From the NCBI GenBank assembly GCA_037384425.1, contig JARROA010000002.1:135358-199357 (forward strand): 64,000 nt of DNA, given 5' to 3'. This DNA comes from Thiodiazotropha sp037384425 (GTDB lineage: Bacteria > Pseudomonadota > Gammaproteobacteria > Chromatiales > Chromatiaceae). This document shows positions 7,906 through 16,484 of the stretch, piece by piece; position 1 is the first letter of the stretch, and every line of letters begins with the position of its first letter. Made by a program: the position numbers and the translations under genes. Under the pieces are notes generated by a model. That model worked only from the letters and a program-made list of their open reading frames with translations. It did no database searches and had not been told where the DNA came from.

Positions 7906-8307
7906 ATGCGTACCTCACTACTACTCTCATTTCTCTTCAGTGGCCTGCTGCTTGTGGGCTGTGGCAGCAACCCCCCTAAAGTCGCCCAGGAGAAGACCTA
8001 TGTGGCCGATGGCGTCACCATGGTGTTCGGCGGCAAATACGATATGGATCACAATCAATTGGAGCTGACCATCAATGGCGATCCCGTCATGCGGGGCAGC
8101 TTTCCTCCCTACACGCCAACGCAGAATCTGAATGCCAACTATAAGGGTCTGCGCGTGAGCGGTGACTGCTATTTCGGTTCGGTATTGAGCGGTCAGGGGG
8201 GCGTTTTCGGTAAAGTGGCCGGGGCCATCCAGTCGGCCAAAGCCAAATCCGCCGATAAATGCGAAATGTTCGTCAATGGCCGGTCGGTGGAGAACCTCTA
8301 CTTCTGA
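7906..8307 (+). CDS. Small putative lipoprotein
   Basis: A 133-residue exported protein with a lipoprotein signal peptide. The hydrophobic segment LLLSFLFSGLLL is followed by the lipobox LLVGC with Cys19 as the lipidation site. Gly/Ser after the Cys suggests sorting to the outer membrane. The mature part is small, polar and contains two Cys residues (GDCYFGSV, DKCEMF) that could form a disulfide. I do not recognise the family. The ATG at 7906 has a strong AGGAAGGAG site. It follows znuB by 184 bp with no terminator seen, and is convergent with the GGDEF-EAL gene 81 bp downstream. Confidence 0.75.
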   Translation: MRTSLLLSFLFSGLLLVGCGSNPPKVAQEKTYVADGVTMVFGGKYDMDHNQLELTINGDPVMRGSFPPYTPTQNLNANYKGLRVSGDCYFGSVLSGQGGVFGKVAGAIQSAKAKSADKCEMFVNGRSVENLYF

Positions 8308-8388
8308 TTCGCGCCCGAACCCTGCCTGTCCATGCGGGGGGCGCCAGTCCCCCGATACTCACCAAGTCCCCTCTTCTCTGCGTGTCGA

Positions 8389-11300
8389 TCAGTCCGTTTG
8401 GTCGGAGTGCTTCTGCTCCGGCACTGTTGTTGTTTCGACTGCAATCACTTCGGAGAGCTGTTCCGCCGGCACCGGTCGACTGAAGAGATAGCCCTGGCCG
8501 TCGTCGCAACCCCGCTCGGCCAGCCATGCCAGTTGTGCCTCGGTCTCGACGCCCTCGGCGAGCACCGTCATGTTGAGGCTGTGGCCGAGGGCGATGATCG
8601 AGTTGGCGATGCAGCGGTCGTTGGCGTTCTCATGCAGGTTCTGGGTAAACGAGCGGTCGATCTTCAGACGGTCGAAACGGAAGTTCTTCAAATAGCTCAG
8701 GGATGAGAAACCTGTGCCGAAGTCATCGAGTGCCAACTGCACACCCAGTTCGTCGAGTTCACGCAGCACTTGACCGGCCTGTTCGGTATCGTCGAGGAAG
8801 ATCGCCTCGGTCACCTCGAGTTCCAGATGGCTGGCATCCAGGTTCGATTTGTTCAGGGCATCCTCCACGATCTGCGCCAGGTTTCCCTGCCTGATCTGTG
8901 CCGGGGAGATGTTGATGGCGATGCGTTGCAGCGGCATGCCTTCACTCAGCCATCGGGCCATCTGTCGGCATGCACTGTAGATGACCCATTCTCCGATGGC
9001 ATTGATCATGCCGGTCTCTTCGGCGAGTGGTATGAACTCGCTCGGCATGACCAGACCCTGTCCTGGGCGGTCCCATCGGATCAGCGCCTCGGCCCCGTTG
9101 ATGCGGCGCTCGTGCAGGTTGAATTGAGGTTGATAGAACAGGTGCAGTTCGCCGTGCTTCACCGTTTCGCGTAGCGCCTGTTCCATATCCACGCGCTTGG
9201 CCGCCTTGTGGGTGATGTCTTCGGTATAGAACCAGAAACCGTTGCGGCCGTTCTCCTTGGCACGATACATCGCGGCGTCAGCGTTTCTGATCAGGGTCGT
9301 GGCGTCGTTACCATCGTCCGGGTAGAAGCTGATGCCGAGGCTGGCGGTGATGACCATCTCACGTCCGGATATCTGGAAAGGTCGATCGAGTACGCTCAGG
9401 ACCTTGCGCGCGGTGTCGACCAGGGATTCGCTCTCCTTGATGTCCTCGAGCACGAGCACGAATTCGTCCCCGCCCTGGCGGGAAACGGTGTCGATCTCCC
9501 GCAGCACATGCTGCAAGCGGCTGGCGACCTCCTTCAATAATTCGTCACCGACCGGATGCCCGAGGCTGTCGTTGATGTTCTTGAAGCGGTCCAGGTCCAG
9601 GAACATGACCGCCACGCCGTGTGCGTTCCGATGGGCACGCATGATGGCGTGCTCCATTCGGTCGTTGAGTAGAATCCGGTTGGGCAGTCCGGTGAGCGGG
9701 TCGTGGTGGGCCAGGAAGTCGAGTTTCTCCTGGGTTTTCTTGATCGGCGAAATGTCTGAGAAGACCGATACCAGATGGGTCGGCACGTTGTTCTCATTGT
9801 AGACCGTGCTGATGGTCTCCCAGGCGGGATAGACCTCTCCATTCTTGCGCCGATTGTGGATCTCTCCCCGCCAGCTGCCGGACTGCAACACCGATTTCCA
9901 CATCAATTGATAGAAATCCTCCTTGTGGTAACCCGATTTGAAAATGCGTGGATTGTGACCGATGATCTCCTCCCGGTTATAGCCGGTAATCAGGGTGAAG
10001 GCGCGATTGACGTCGAGTATGGAGCCTTCCAGATCGGTGATCATCATGGCTTCGCTGGTACTGTCGATGACCTTCGACCACTGCCTCAGGCGCTCTCCGG
10101 TCCGTTTGCGATCAGTGATGTCCTCTGAGACACCGAGCAGGTATTTGGGGTTACCCTCGGAGTCGTAGATGGTGGCTTTGCGGGTGTGCAGAAAGCGGGT
10201 ACCCGAAGGTGTGTTGATCTGTTCTTCAGGAACGTCCACTACCGAACCCAGATTCAAGACTTCACGATCCATGCTGGTGAAGAAGTCCGCCTGTTCGGTC
10301 GGGAACAGATCGTAATCGTTACGACCGACCAGTTGCTGTTCGCTGGCGCCAAGTAACTTCTCGCCCGCTCGATTGAGTCTCACGAAGCGCAGCGACTTGG
10401 CCTCTTTGACGAAGATCATCAACGGCATGTGATCGACGATGGCGCTCAGCTCGTATTCGCGTTGGCGAATGTCCTCCGTCATCAGGTTCATGGCGCTGGC
10501 CAGTTCACCCAGTTCATCGTTCGAGATCACAGGCAGTTGGGTGTCGTACTCGCCCGCGCGCAATCGCTGCACACCCTGCATCAGGTCGGTCAGGGGTTTT
10601 CTGATCAGTCTGTGCAGCAGCAACACGATGGCCGGTATGATCAGTGCTGCCGTCACCAGAATGGCCACCAGTACGGCCCATCGCGTCTTCTGGCTGGCGA
10701 TGGTGTATTCACTGATAGGGTAGTGGGCGACCAGATGGATCCAATCGCCGTTTTGCAGCGCGAGTTTCCAACTGCCGTAGAAACCCGCTCTGTTTTCATA
10801 GTGCCCGAGATCGTCACCGCTTCGGGTCAGGATACGGGTTCGCTCGTTGGAATCGAGAGCGGCGAAGTGGGCGGTCTTGAGCAGGGGCTCCTGTGTGGAA
10901 TCGAACAGACTGAACGAGATGTCGGAGGATGTCAGCGACTGGATGAACTCCTCATCGACCCTGTTGACGAAGACCAGATCGCCAATCCTTGTACTGTTGC
11001 CGTCCGCCAGCGTTCTAACCAGCGGTTGATGAAATTCGACGACCAACCCCCTACTGTCGCGGTGGTAGTCGATGCCGTCACGGTCAGCCATGTGCTGGCG
11101 CATTCTGTCCATCACCTTTTCGGTGAACTGACCCATGTGCCAGGATTCAGGATTGGCATCGCTGATACTCTTGACGATGCGTTCTCCGGCTTTGTTGCTT
11201 ACGATGCCGAGAAAGAACCTCGAACCACGGGATGAAGCGTAGACCAGGAGTTGGCCGCGCGTGTCGTAGATGTAGCCCTCGTCGGCCTCTCCGGTCCTGA

Positions 11301-11634
11301 GGGAGGCCAGCAGGTGATCACCGATATGTTTTTTCTCTTCGTCGAACAGGATAGGGTTGTAGTTGTCCGGCGTTTCATAATTGTTGATCAGGTTGAGACC
11401 CGCGATCATGAGTTCGTCGTCAGCGACGCTGGCGGCTTCATGCACCAGTTTTTTCTCGATGCGGTGGATGTTTTCCCGCAACGATGTGAAGGCGTCCTGT
11501 ATGGTCTGTTGCGCGACCTCGCGATGATAGTTCAACAGGCTCTGATCGATGAGCAGGCCGGCACTGATCAGTGACAGGGTGGTGATCACCAGAGTGAACA
11601 GCGTCAGCTTGAAATTGATCGTCAACGGCTTCAT
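8389..11634 (-). CDS. Membrane-bound PAS-GGDEF-EAL c-di-GMP enzyme
   Basis: A 1081-residue cyclic-di-GMP turnover protein. A membrane helix near residues 10-28 is followed by a large periplasmic sensor region (about 30-315, Cache-like in size), a second helix (VLVAILVTAALIIPAIVLLL), HAMP, two PAS/PAC domains, GGDEF and EAL. The cyclase motif GGDEF is intact, with an RxxD inhibitory site (REID) five residues before it. The phosphodiesterase domain keeps EALIRW, the NIS asparagine, ELEVTE, DDFGTG and KIDRSF, so both activities look possible. The start codon overlaps the stop of the upstream periplasmic-binding-protein gene (ATGA), which implies that the binding protein feeds a signal to the periplasmic domain. 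Confidence 0.92.
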   Translation of the reverse strand: MKPLTINFKLTLFTLVITTLSLISAGLLIDQSLLNYHREVAQQTIQDAFTSLRENIHRIEKKLVHEAASVADDELMIAGLNLINNYETPDNYNPILFDEEKKHIGDHLLASLRTGEADEGYIYDTRGQLLVYASSRGSRFFLGIVSNKAGERIVKSISDANPESWHMGQFTEKVMDRMRQHMADRDGIDYHRDSRGLVVEFHQPLVRTLADGNSTRIGDLVFVNRVDEEFIQSLTSSDISFSLFDSTQEPLLKTAHFAALDSNERTRILTRSGDDLGHYENRAGFYGSWKLALQNGDWIHLVAHYPISEYTIASQKTRWAVLVAILVTAALIIPAIVLLLHRLIRKPLTDLMQGVQRLRAGEYDTQLPVISNDELGELASAMNLMTEDIRQREYELSAIVDHMPLMIFVKEAKSLRFVRLNRAGEKLLGASEQQLVGRNDYDLFPTEQADFFTSMDREVLNLGSVVDVPEEQINTPSGTRFLHTRKATIYDSEGNPKYLLGVSEDITDRKRTGERLRQWSKVIDSTSEAMMITDLEGSILDVNRAFTLITGYNREEIIGHNPRIFKSGYHKEDFYQLMWKSVLQSGSWRGEIHNRRKNGEVYPAWETISTVYNENNVPTHLVSVFSDISPIKKTQEKLDFLAHHDPLTGLPNRILLNDRMEHAIMRAHRNAHGVAVMFLDLDRFKNINDSLGHPVGDELLKEVASRLQHVLREIDTVSRQGGDEFVLVLEDIKESESLVDTARKVLSVLDRPFQISGREMVITASLGISFYPDDGNDATTLIRNADAAMYRAKENGRNGFWFYTEDITHKAAKRVDMEQALRETVKHGELHLFYQPQFNLHERRINGAEALIRWDRPGQGLVMPSEFIPLAEETGMINAIGEWVIYSACRQMARWLSEGMPLQRIAINISPAQIRQGNLAQIVEDALNKSNLDASHLELEVTEAIFLDDTEQAGQVLRELDELGVQLALDDFGTGFSSLSYLKNFRFDRLKIDRSFTQNLHENANDRCIANSIIALGHSLNMTVLAEGVETEAQLAWLAERGCDDGQGYLFSRPVPAEQLSEVIAVETTTVPEQKHSDQTD

Positions 11635-12572
11635 CAGAAAATCGGCTCGACCTGTTCCACGTTGTCCCGGGTTACCCGTACTGAATCGAGCGGTATCTCC
11701 TTCGGCACCGGTTTGCCCTGCAGTAGTTCCATGGCTGCCATGGCCCCTTCCCGGCCACCGGTGGGGTAGGTGAAGCTGACAGCGAGATCGCCGCGCCGTA
11801 TCGCCTCACGACTTTCGCTGATGTAGTCGATGCCAACGATGGGCAGGCTCGACGGATCGATGCCGTAACGGCGCAATACCATCATGGCGGCCAGTGCCAT
11901 GCTGTCGCTTTGGGCGTAGATGGCATCGATGTGTTTGCCCGACTCGAGCACCGATTCTGTGGCGCGAATGGCATCCGCGCGCAGGTAGTTGCCCACTCTG
12001 CGTTCAACCATGATGCCGGGATAGTCGGCCACAGCCTCCAGAAACCCGCGGGTTCGGTAGAGGGTGGTGCTGGCGCCGGGAACCCCTTCCAGCATCAGGA
12101 CCCGCCCCTTACCCTCCAGCCGCTGCGCCAGGTATTCGCCCGCGGCCCGTCCGATGGCGAGGTTACCGGGGTGGATGAAGCTGGTGTAGCCCTCCCCCTC
12201 GATGCCGCGGCTGAGCAGGATCACCGGTATCCCCTGGGCGTGGACCCGCTCGATCACCTGACTCAGCACATGCCGATCGCGCGGGCTGGTTATCAGCAGG
12301 TCGACACCTCTGTTGACCAGGTCCTCGATATGTTTTGCCTGCAGCGCCGTGCTGCCCTGCGCATCGGTGTATTCGAACCGAACCTGGGGATATTCGGCCA
12401 GCGTCTGCTTCACCTCCATGACCTGGGCCAGACGCCAGTCATTGCCCAGGGTGTCCTGGGCGAAACCTATATAGAGAGACTCACGGCCGTGGACAGGACC
12501 GAGCAGCGAAACCGAGACCAGGATCAGTAGCCATAGACTCAATCTGGGACTTGGGAGGCGGGGTGACGTCAT
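11634..12572 (-). CDS. Periplasmic sugar-binding-type protein (Peripla_BP_4), probable sensor partner
   Basis: A 312-residue exported protein of the LacI/ribose-binding-protein superfamily. The signal peptide LSLWLLILVSVSLLGPVHG is followed by two alternating alpha/beta lobes with family motifs (GVDLLITSPRD, GIPVILLSRGI, IDAIYAQSDSMALAAM, LPIVGIDYISES). No ABC permease or ATPase is nearby. Instead, its stop overlaps by 1 bp the start of the membrane GGDEF-EAL protein. This resembles the LuxP-LuxQ logic, in which a soluble binding protein reports ligand to a membrane signalling enzyme. The ligand is unknown. A Torτ-like or autoinducer-like role is possible but not shown. Confidence 0.82.
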   Translation of the reverse strand: MTSPRLPSPRLSLWLLILVSVSLLGPVHGRESLYIGFAQDTLGNDWRLAQVMEVKQTLAEYPQVRFEYTDAQGSTALQAKHIEDLVNRGVDLLITSPRDRHVLSQVIERVHAQGIPVILLSRGIEGEGYTSFIHPGNLAIGRAAGEYLAQRLEGKGRVLMLEGVPGASTTLYRTRGFLEAVADYPGIMVERRVGNYLRADAIRATESVLESGKHIDAIYAQSDSMALAAMMVLRRYGIDPSSLPIVGIDYISESREAIRRGDLAVSFTYPTGGREGAMAAMELLQGKPVPKEIPLDSVRVTRDNVEQVEPIF

Positions 12573-12937
12573 AGATACAAACTCCGTTCTACTACAAATA
12601 CATTTCGTCCTTGGCCTGTATCGGACCTTGTCGGCGGTTGTGCCGAAAAATTGAGATGGAGCTACGGTGGATGGGCAAGGCTGATAAGCATTGATTCGTC
12701 CAGGGCATAGCGCGTTATCAGCATGAAATTTATGGGAATATTGGATTCCTCTCTGGATTTTTCCGGTGCTGTTCTCGGCCTTCCAGGGTGATTTGAGACG
12801 CGGCGGGAAGAAACCAGTGGCGGATGGCGGGCAGTCTCCGGAAAAGGGCTTTGGGGACTTGCCTGGCGACCGGTGCCCAGCTGTTTTCGCCGTCAGGGTG
12901 GTGACTTCGGGGTTCGTCTCGAACCCTACAAACCAGA
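12573..12937. other. Intergenic region, no gene seen
   Basis: About 365 bp between the divergent periplasmic binding-protein gene and accA. I see no RNA gene, repeat family member or convincing coding frame. A short open frame entering accA out of phase lacks a ribosome site. It should hold the divergent promoters of both units. Confidence 0.5.
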
Positions 12938-12973
12938 CTGTCCTAACGATTTTGATTCCGGTATATTCCGCGC
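12938..12973 (+). promoter_or_regulatory. Probable accA promoter, leaderless
   Basis: A good -10 box (TATATT, 12962-12967) lies 6 bases before the accA ATG at 12974, with only a weak -35 (CTGTCC, about 12938). Initiation 7 bases after the -10 would fall on the A of the start codon. No Shine-Dalgarno sequence precedes the ATG (TTCCGCGCATG), which is consistent with a leaderless mRNA. Confidence 0.45.
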
Positions 12974-13933
12974 ATGGATCTGAACTTTCTTGAATTCGAA
13001 CAACCGATTGCCGAGCTCGAGGCGAAAATTGAGGAGCTGCGACTGGTCGGCAGCGACAACGAGATCAACATCCAGGACGAAATCGCCCGGTTGGAGAGCA
13101 AGTGTCAGTCGCTGACCGAATCGATCTTCTCCAATCTCAAGCCCTGGGATATCTCCCAACTGTCCAGACATCCTCAGCGTCCCTACCTGCTCGACTATGT
13201 CGACCGGATCTTCGATGAGTTCCATGAGCTGCACGGCGATCGGGCCTTCGCCGACGACCACGCCATCGTGGGCGGCGTGGCGCGACTGGAGGGGCGTCCG
13301 GTCATGCTGATCGGTCACCAGAAGGGCCGCGACACCAAGGACAAGCTCTACCGCAACTTCGGCATGCCGCGCCCGGAGGGCTATCGCAAGGCCTTGCGCC
13401 TGATGGAGATGGCCGAGCGTTTCAGGCTGCCGATCCTGACCTTTATCGACACCCCCGGCGCCTATCCCGGCGTGGGTGCGGAGGAGCGTGGCCAGAGTGA
13501 GGCGATCGCACGTAACCTCAAGGTGATGTCGGGTCTGCGTACCCCCATCATCTGCACCATCATCGGCGAGGGGGGCTCCGGCGGAGCCCTGGCCATCGGT
13601 GTCGGCGACCGCATCATGATGCTTCAATACAGCACCTATTCGGTGATCTCCCCCGAGGGGTGTGCCTCGATTCTCTGGAAGAGTGCCGAGAAGGCACCGC
13701 TGGCCGCGGAAGCGATGGCGATTACCTCGGACCGTCTCAAGGAACTCGCGCTGATCGACGAGATCGTCCCCGAGCCCCTGGGTGGCGCCCATCGCGACAT
13801 CGAAGGCATGGCGAAAAACCTCAAGCACGCCCTGCAGGAGGGGCTGGAGAACATCACCAGCATGGCCATCGACAAACTGCTCGACAGCCGCTATCAGCGG
13901 CTTATGCAGTACGGGCAGTTCGCCGGGGATTGA
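12974..13933 (+). CDS. accA: Acetyl-CoA carboxylase carboxyltransferase subunit alpha
   Basis: A 319-residue protein, the usual AccA length. It forms the alpha2beta2 carboxyltransferase with AccD and moves CO2 from biotin to acetyl-CoA, making malonyl-CoA for fatty acid synthesis. The N-terminal helical part (FEQPIAELEAKIEELR) is followed by the crotonase-like domain with FIDTPGAYPGVGAEERGQ, GEGGSGGALAIGVGD and VISPEGCASILWK, all family signatures. The ATG at 12974 matches the conserved MxLNFLEFEQPI start. The gene is followed by tilS after 27 bp, a known gammaproteobacterial pair. No ribosome-binding site is visible ahead of the start. Confidence 0.97.
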   Translation: MDLNFLEFEQPIAELEAKIEELRLVGSDNEINIQDEIARLESKCQSLTESIFSNLKPWDISQLSRHPQRPYLLDYVDRIFDEFHELHGDRAFADDHAIVGGVARLEGRPVMLIGHQKGRDTKDKLYRNFGMPRPEGYRKALRLMEMAERFRLPILTFIDTPGAYPGVGAEERGQSEAIARNLKVMSGLRTPIICTIIGEGGSGGALAIGVGDRIMMLQYSTYSVISPEGCASILWKSAEKAPLAAEAMAITSDRLKELALIDEIVPEPLGGAHRDIEGMAKNLKHALQEGLENITSMAIDKLLDSRYQRLMQYGQFAGD

Positions 13934-13960
13934 GCCGGCCCCGTCGTCCGCTGGCCTGCC

Positions 13961-15301
13961 GTGCTCATCAACCCCCACAGGCTGCTGACAACCCTCAAAC
14001 AGCTGCCTGCCGCCGAACGCTGCCACCTTGCGATCAGCGGGGGCCTCGACTCCTGTGTCCTGCTCCACCTGCTGGCCGGTCTGCGCGAGTCGTTGCCCTG
14101 GTCGCTGCACGCCATCCACGTCAATCACGGTCTGCAGGTGGTGGCCGATCTCTGGCAGGCCCATTGCGAATCCCTCTGTGAGCAGAACCGGATCCCGCTG
14201 CAGGTGATCCAACTGTCGTTGAAGCCCGGCCCCGGGGAGAGTGTCGAGGCGGTGGCCCGGGAGGCGCGCTACCGGGCCCTGGCCGAGCACATCGCTCCCG
14301 GTGATCTGCTGCTGACGGCACAGCATCAGGACGACCAGGCGGAAACCCTGCTGCTGCAGCTGCTGCGGGGCAGCGGTCCGGCCGGTCTGGCCTCGATGCC
14401 ACCACTGAGTCGTTTCTATGCCGGCTGGCTGGCGCGGCCTCTGCTCGACATTCCGCGCAGCAGTCTCGAGACCTATGCCCGCCAACACCACCTGAGCTGG
14501 GATGAGGATCCCTCCAACCGGGATCTGCGATTCGACCGCAATTTCATCCGCCATCAGGTGATGCCGCTGCTGCAGAGCCGCTGGCCCGCCGCCACATCCA
14601 CCCTGTCGCGCGCCGCCCGTTTCAGCGCTGAGCTGCTGGTATTGGCCAAGGAGGAGGCGGAGGAGGACCTGGCGCAGGTGCGCCGACCGGAGCAGGGGGG
14701 GCTCTCGGTGGAGGCGCTGAACCGCTTCGACTCCGTTCGGCTGCGTAACCTGCTGCGGTACTGGATCACCCTGATCGGCGCCCCGCTGCCGAGCTCGAAG
14801 AAACTGGGCCGTATTGAGTACGAGGCGGTGCGGGGACGCGCCGATGCCACTCCCCTGATCGCCTGGAGCGGCTGGGAGGCGCGGCGCTACCGGGATCGGC
14901 TGAGCCTAGAGCGTGCACTGCCATCGTTTGAGCCGTCAACGACGCTGCTGTGGCAAGATCGAATGCAGCTGATGTTGCCGGAGGGTCTGGGCCGGCTGAT
15001 AGCCGAATCCGGCTCGGGGGGCATCGACGCGGAGCGCTGGCGGCGGGCCCGCATCGAGGTGCGCTTCCGTCAGGGTGGGGAGTGCTGTCTCCCGGCCGGG
15101 CAGGCACACCATCGGCCCCTGAAAAAACTGTTCCAGGAGTGGGGGGTGCCGCCCTGGGAGCGGACTCGCCAGCCCCTGGTCTATCTCGACGGCGAGCTGG
15201 CCGCCATACCCGGCCGGCTGGTCTGCCAACCCTTTGCCGCCGCGGCCGGCGAGGACTCGATGGTGATCCGCTGGGAGTCGCCCTTCGCGATCGGGCACTA
15301 A
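13961..15301 (+). CDS. tilS: tRNA(Ile)-lysidine synthase
   Basis: A 446-residue enzyme that converts the wobble cytidine of tRNA-Ile (CAU) to lysidine so that it reads AUA, using ATP and lysine. The N-terminal PP-loop ATPase motif is SGGLDS (in LAISGGLDSCVLLHLL), then AIHVNHGLQ and TAQHQDDQAET. The C-terminal TilS domains follow (RRARIEVRFRQGGE, LKKLFQEWGVPPWERTR). Translation starts at GTG 13961, since the PP-loop begins about 24 residues later as in homologues. It lies 27 bp after accA, probably co-transcribed. Confidence 0.95.
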   Translation: MLINPHRLLTTLKQLPAAERCHLAISGGLDSCVLLHLLAGLRESLPWSLHAIHVNHGLQVVADLWQAHCESLCEQNRIPLQVIQLSLKPGPGESVEAVAREARYRALAEHIAPGDLLLTAQHQDDQAETLLLQLLRGSGPAGLASMPPLSRFYAGWLARPLLDIPRSSLETYARQHHLSWDEDPSNRDLRFDRNFIRHQVMPLLQSRWPAATSTLSRAARFSAELLVLAKEEAEEDLAQVRRPEQGGLSVEALNRFDSVRLRNLLRYWITLIGAPLPSSKKLGRIEYEAVRGRADATPLIAWSGWEARRYRDRLSLERALPSFEPSTTLLWQDRMQLMLPEGLGRLIAESGSGGIDAERWRRARIEVRFRQGGECCLPAGQAHHRPLKKLFQEWGVPPWERTRQPLVYLDGELAAIPGRLVCQPFAAAAGEDSMVIRWESPFAIGH

Positions 15302-15370
15302 GGGTGGTGGTCTCGATCTGAAGGGTTGGCATCAGTCCGAAGGTCGATCCACTCCAATCCCTCGTACCCT

Positions 15371-15430
15371 GGTGGGGCAGGGCCCCACCCTACGCTCGAA
15401 CCTCAGGTAGGGCAGGGGCCCTGCCCCACC
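15371..15430. repeat. REP-like palindromic repeat, type A (inverted pair)
   Basis: GGTGGGGCAGGGCCCCACCC at 15371 is paired with an inverted copy ending at 15430 (GGGCAGGGGCCCTGCCCCAC). It is the same unit as at 3015-3075. It lies downstream of tilS and is followed 30 bp later by a type B unit. Confidence 0.8.
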
Positions 15431-15460
15431 AATCACGTTTGAATCAGACGCTGTGAGTAT

Positions 15461-15522
15461 ACGGTGCGGCAAGCCGCACCCTACGGTTTGATCATGGGTA
15501 GGGCGCGGCTTGCCGCACCGTA
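15461..15522. repeat. REP-like palindromic repeat, type B (inverted pair)
   Basis: ACGGTGCGGCAAGCCGCACC at 15461 is paired with an inverted copy ending at 15522. It is nearly identical to the unit at 3791-3854. Together with the type A unit just upstream it fills most of the tilS downstream region. Confidence 0.8.
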
Positions 15523-15673
15523 TCACTTAGTATTAACAGCCCTAACTCGGCGTCATTCGGGCCGGAGTCGGTTTGCTGGAACTCAGTGGACTCCGCTCAG
15601 TCCCTCCCGATTGGCTACTCCCGATTCCTGAGTCAGCCGGGCCCCTTGGCAGTGTTATCGTCCTAGGAGTCAA

Positions 15674-15689
15674 GTGAATTTGTCACATC
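15674..15689. promoter_or_regulatory. Candidate regulatory site GTGAATTTGTCACATC, copy 1
   Basis: A 16-bp sequence repeated exactly at 17324-17339. Its core GTGA-N5-TCAC is an inverted repeat, like a Crp-family half-site pair but with a 5-bp instead of 6-bp spacer. It lies about 95 bp before the first gene of the paralogue pair. The remaining noncoding DNA around it (15523-15784) shows no other recognisable feature. Confidence 0.5.
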
Positions 15690-15784
15690 TGCGGCATGCG
15701 CCATGCCATTTCTCTCCCTCCTTGGTTCAGTGATGCTCTTTATCAAGGGCAATCAGTCCGATTTGCCGGATGGAGGTATGGGAG

Positions 15785-16420
15785 ATGACGACTCAGACAA
15801 CGACACAGGGAGCAGGCCATGATCGGCTCGAGTTGACCCGAGGGGCGCTGCTGCAGCATATCGGATCGAGCCAGATCGTACCCGATTATCTCATGCAGCA
15901 TGCGCGACGCTATCAGATGGTGACCCAATGGGAGGAGCTACTCTGCGCGACTTTCGATCCCGAACAGGGCTGGGTAAGGGCGCTGGTCATCATTCATCAG
16001 CCTGAAGGCTACAGTGGTCTGTACCGTCGCCACAGCTCCATAGAATATGTCCGCTTCTTCCTCGATTGGCAGGATGGTGCGGGTTATCAACCGATCGGCC
16101 TTACCCATTTCAAGGTCTGCGACCAGCCGCAGAACGAGACGGATCCGGACCGCCCGCGTTACAGACGGCTCTCCGCGCCTTTCGACAGGGATCGTTACTT
16201 GGGCTGTGTGATGAGCGGTCTGCATCCCAGGGTGAAAGCGGTACTCTCCTGGCATCAGGTGCCGGAGCTGGATCCGGATTTCGTTCCCCTGTTCGGCAAC
16301 GCGATCGAGTCGCAGATCTGTGATGACGCCGAACATCCCTTGATCGAGCACATCCTGAGCAAGCCCTCTGCCACCGTGAAGGAGTTGCCCTATGCGTTTT
16401 GGGGGGAGAGTCTGCAGTAA
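15785..16420 (+). CDS. Hypothetical protein, member 1 of a tandem paralogue pair
   Basis: A 211-residue protein without signal peptide or membrane segment. It is homologous along its length to the next gene. Shared blocks are THWEELLC/TQWEELLC, a YSGLYRRH-type segment, YVRFFLDWQDGAGYQPIG, FEVCD/FKVCD, and a C-terminal VLSWHQVP...FGNAIESQI. These blocks (EELLC, GYS, RFFxDW, LSWxQxPP, FGNxxES) recall a family of uncharacterised bacterial proteins. I know no function for it. I chose ATG 15785 because GGAGG lies 8 bases upstream; ATG 15770 would add five residues. The gene lies near an exopolysaccharide-type sugar transferase, which is the only contextual hint. Confidence 0.72.
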   Translation: MTTQTTTQGAGHDRLELTRGALLQHIGSSQIVPDYLMQHARRYQMVTQWEELLCATFDPEQGWVRALVIIHQPEGYSGLYRRHSSIEYVRFFLDWQDGAGYQPIGLTHFKVCDQPQNETDPDRPRYRRLSAPFDRDRYLGCVMSGLHPRVKAVLSWHQVPELDPDFVPLFGNAIESQICDDAEHPLIEHILSKPSATVKELPYAFWGESLQ

Positions 16421-16484
16421 TGCGACTCTGCCGAGGGATGCTGAGTACCGCCGTTCATAACAATGCCGATTCAGTACTAGTCTG

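Noticed and set aside
12766..12993. 75-codon open frame running into accA
   Set aside because: Out of frame with accA, no ribosome site or conserved features; the region is better read as a promoter.
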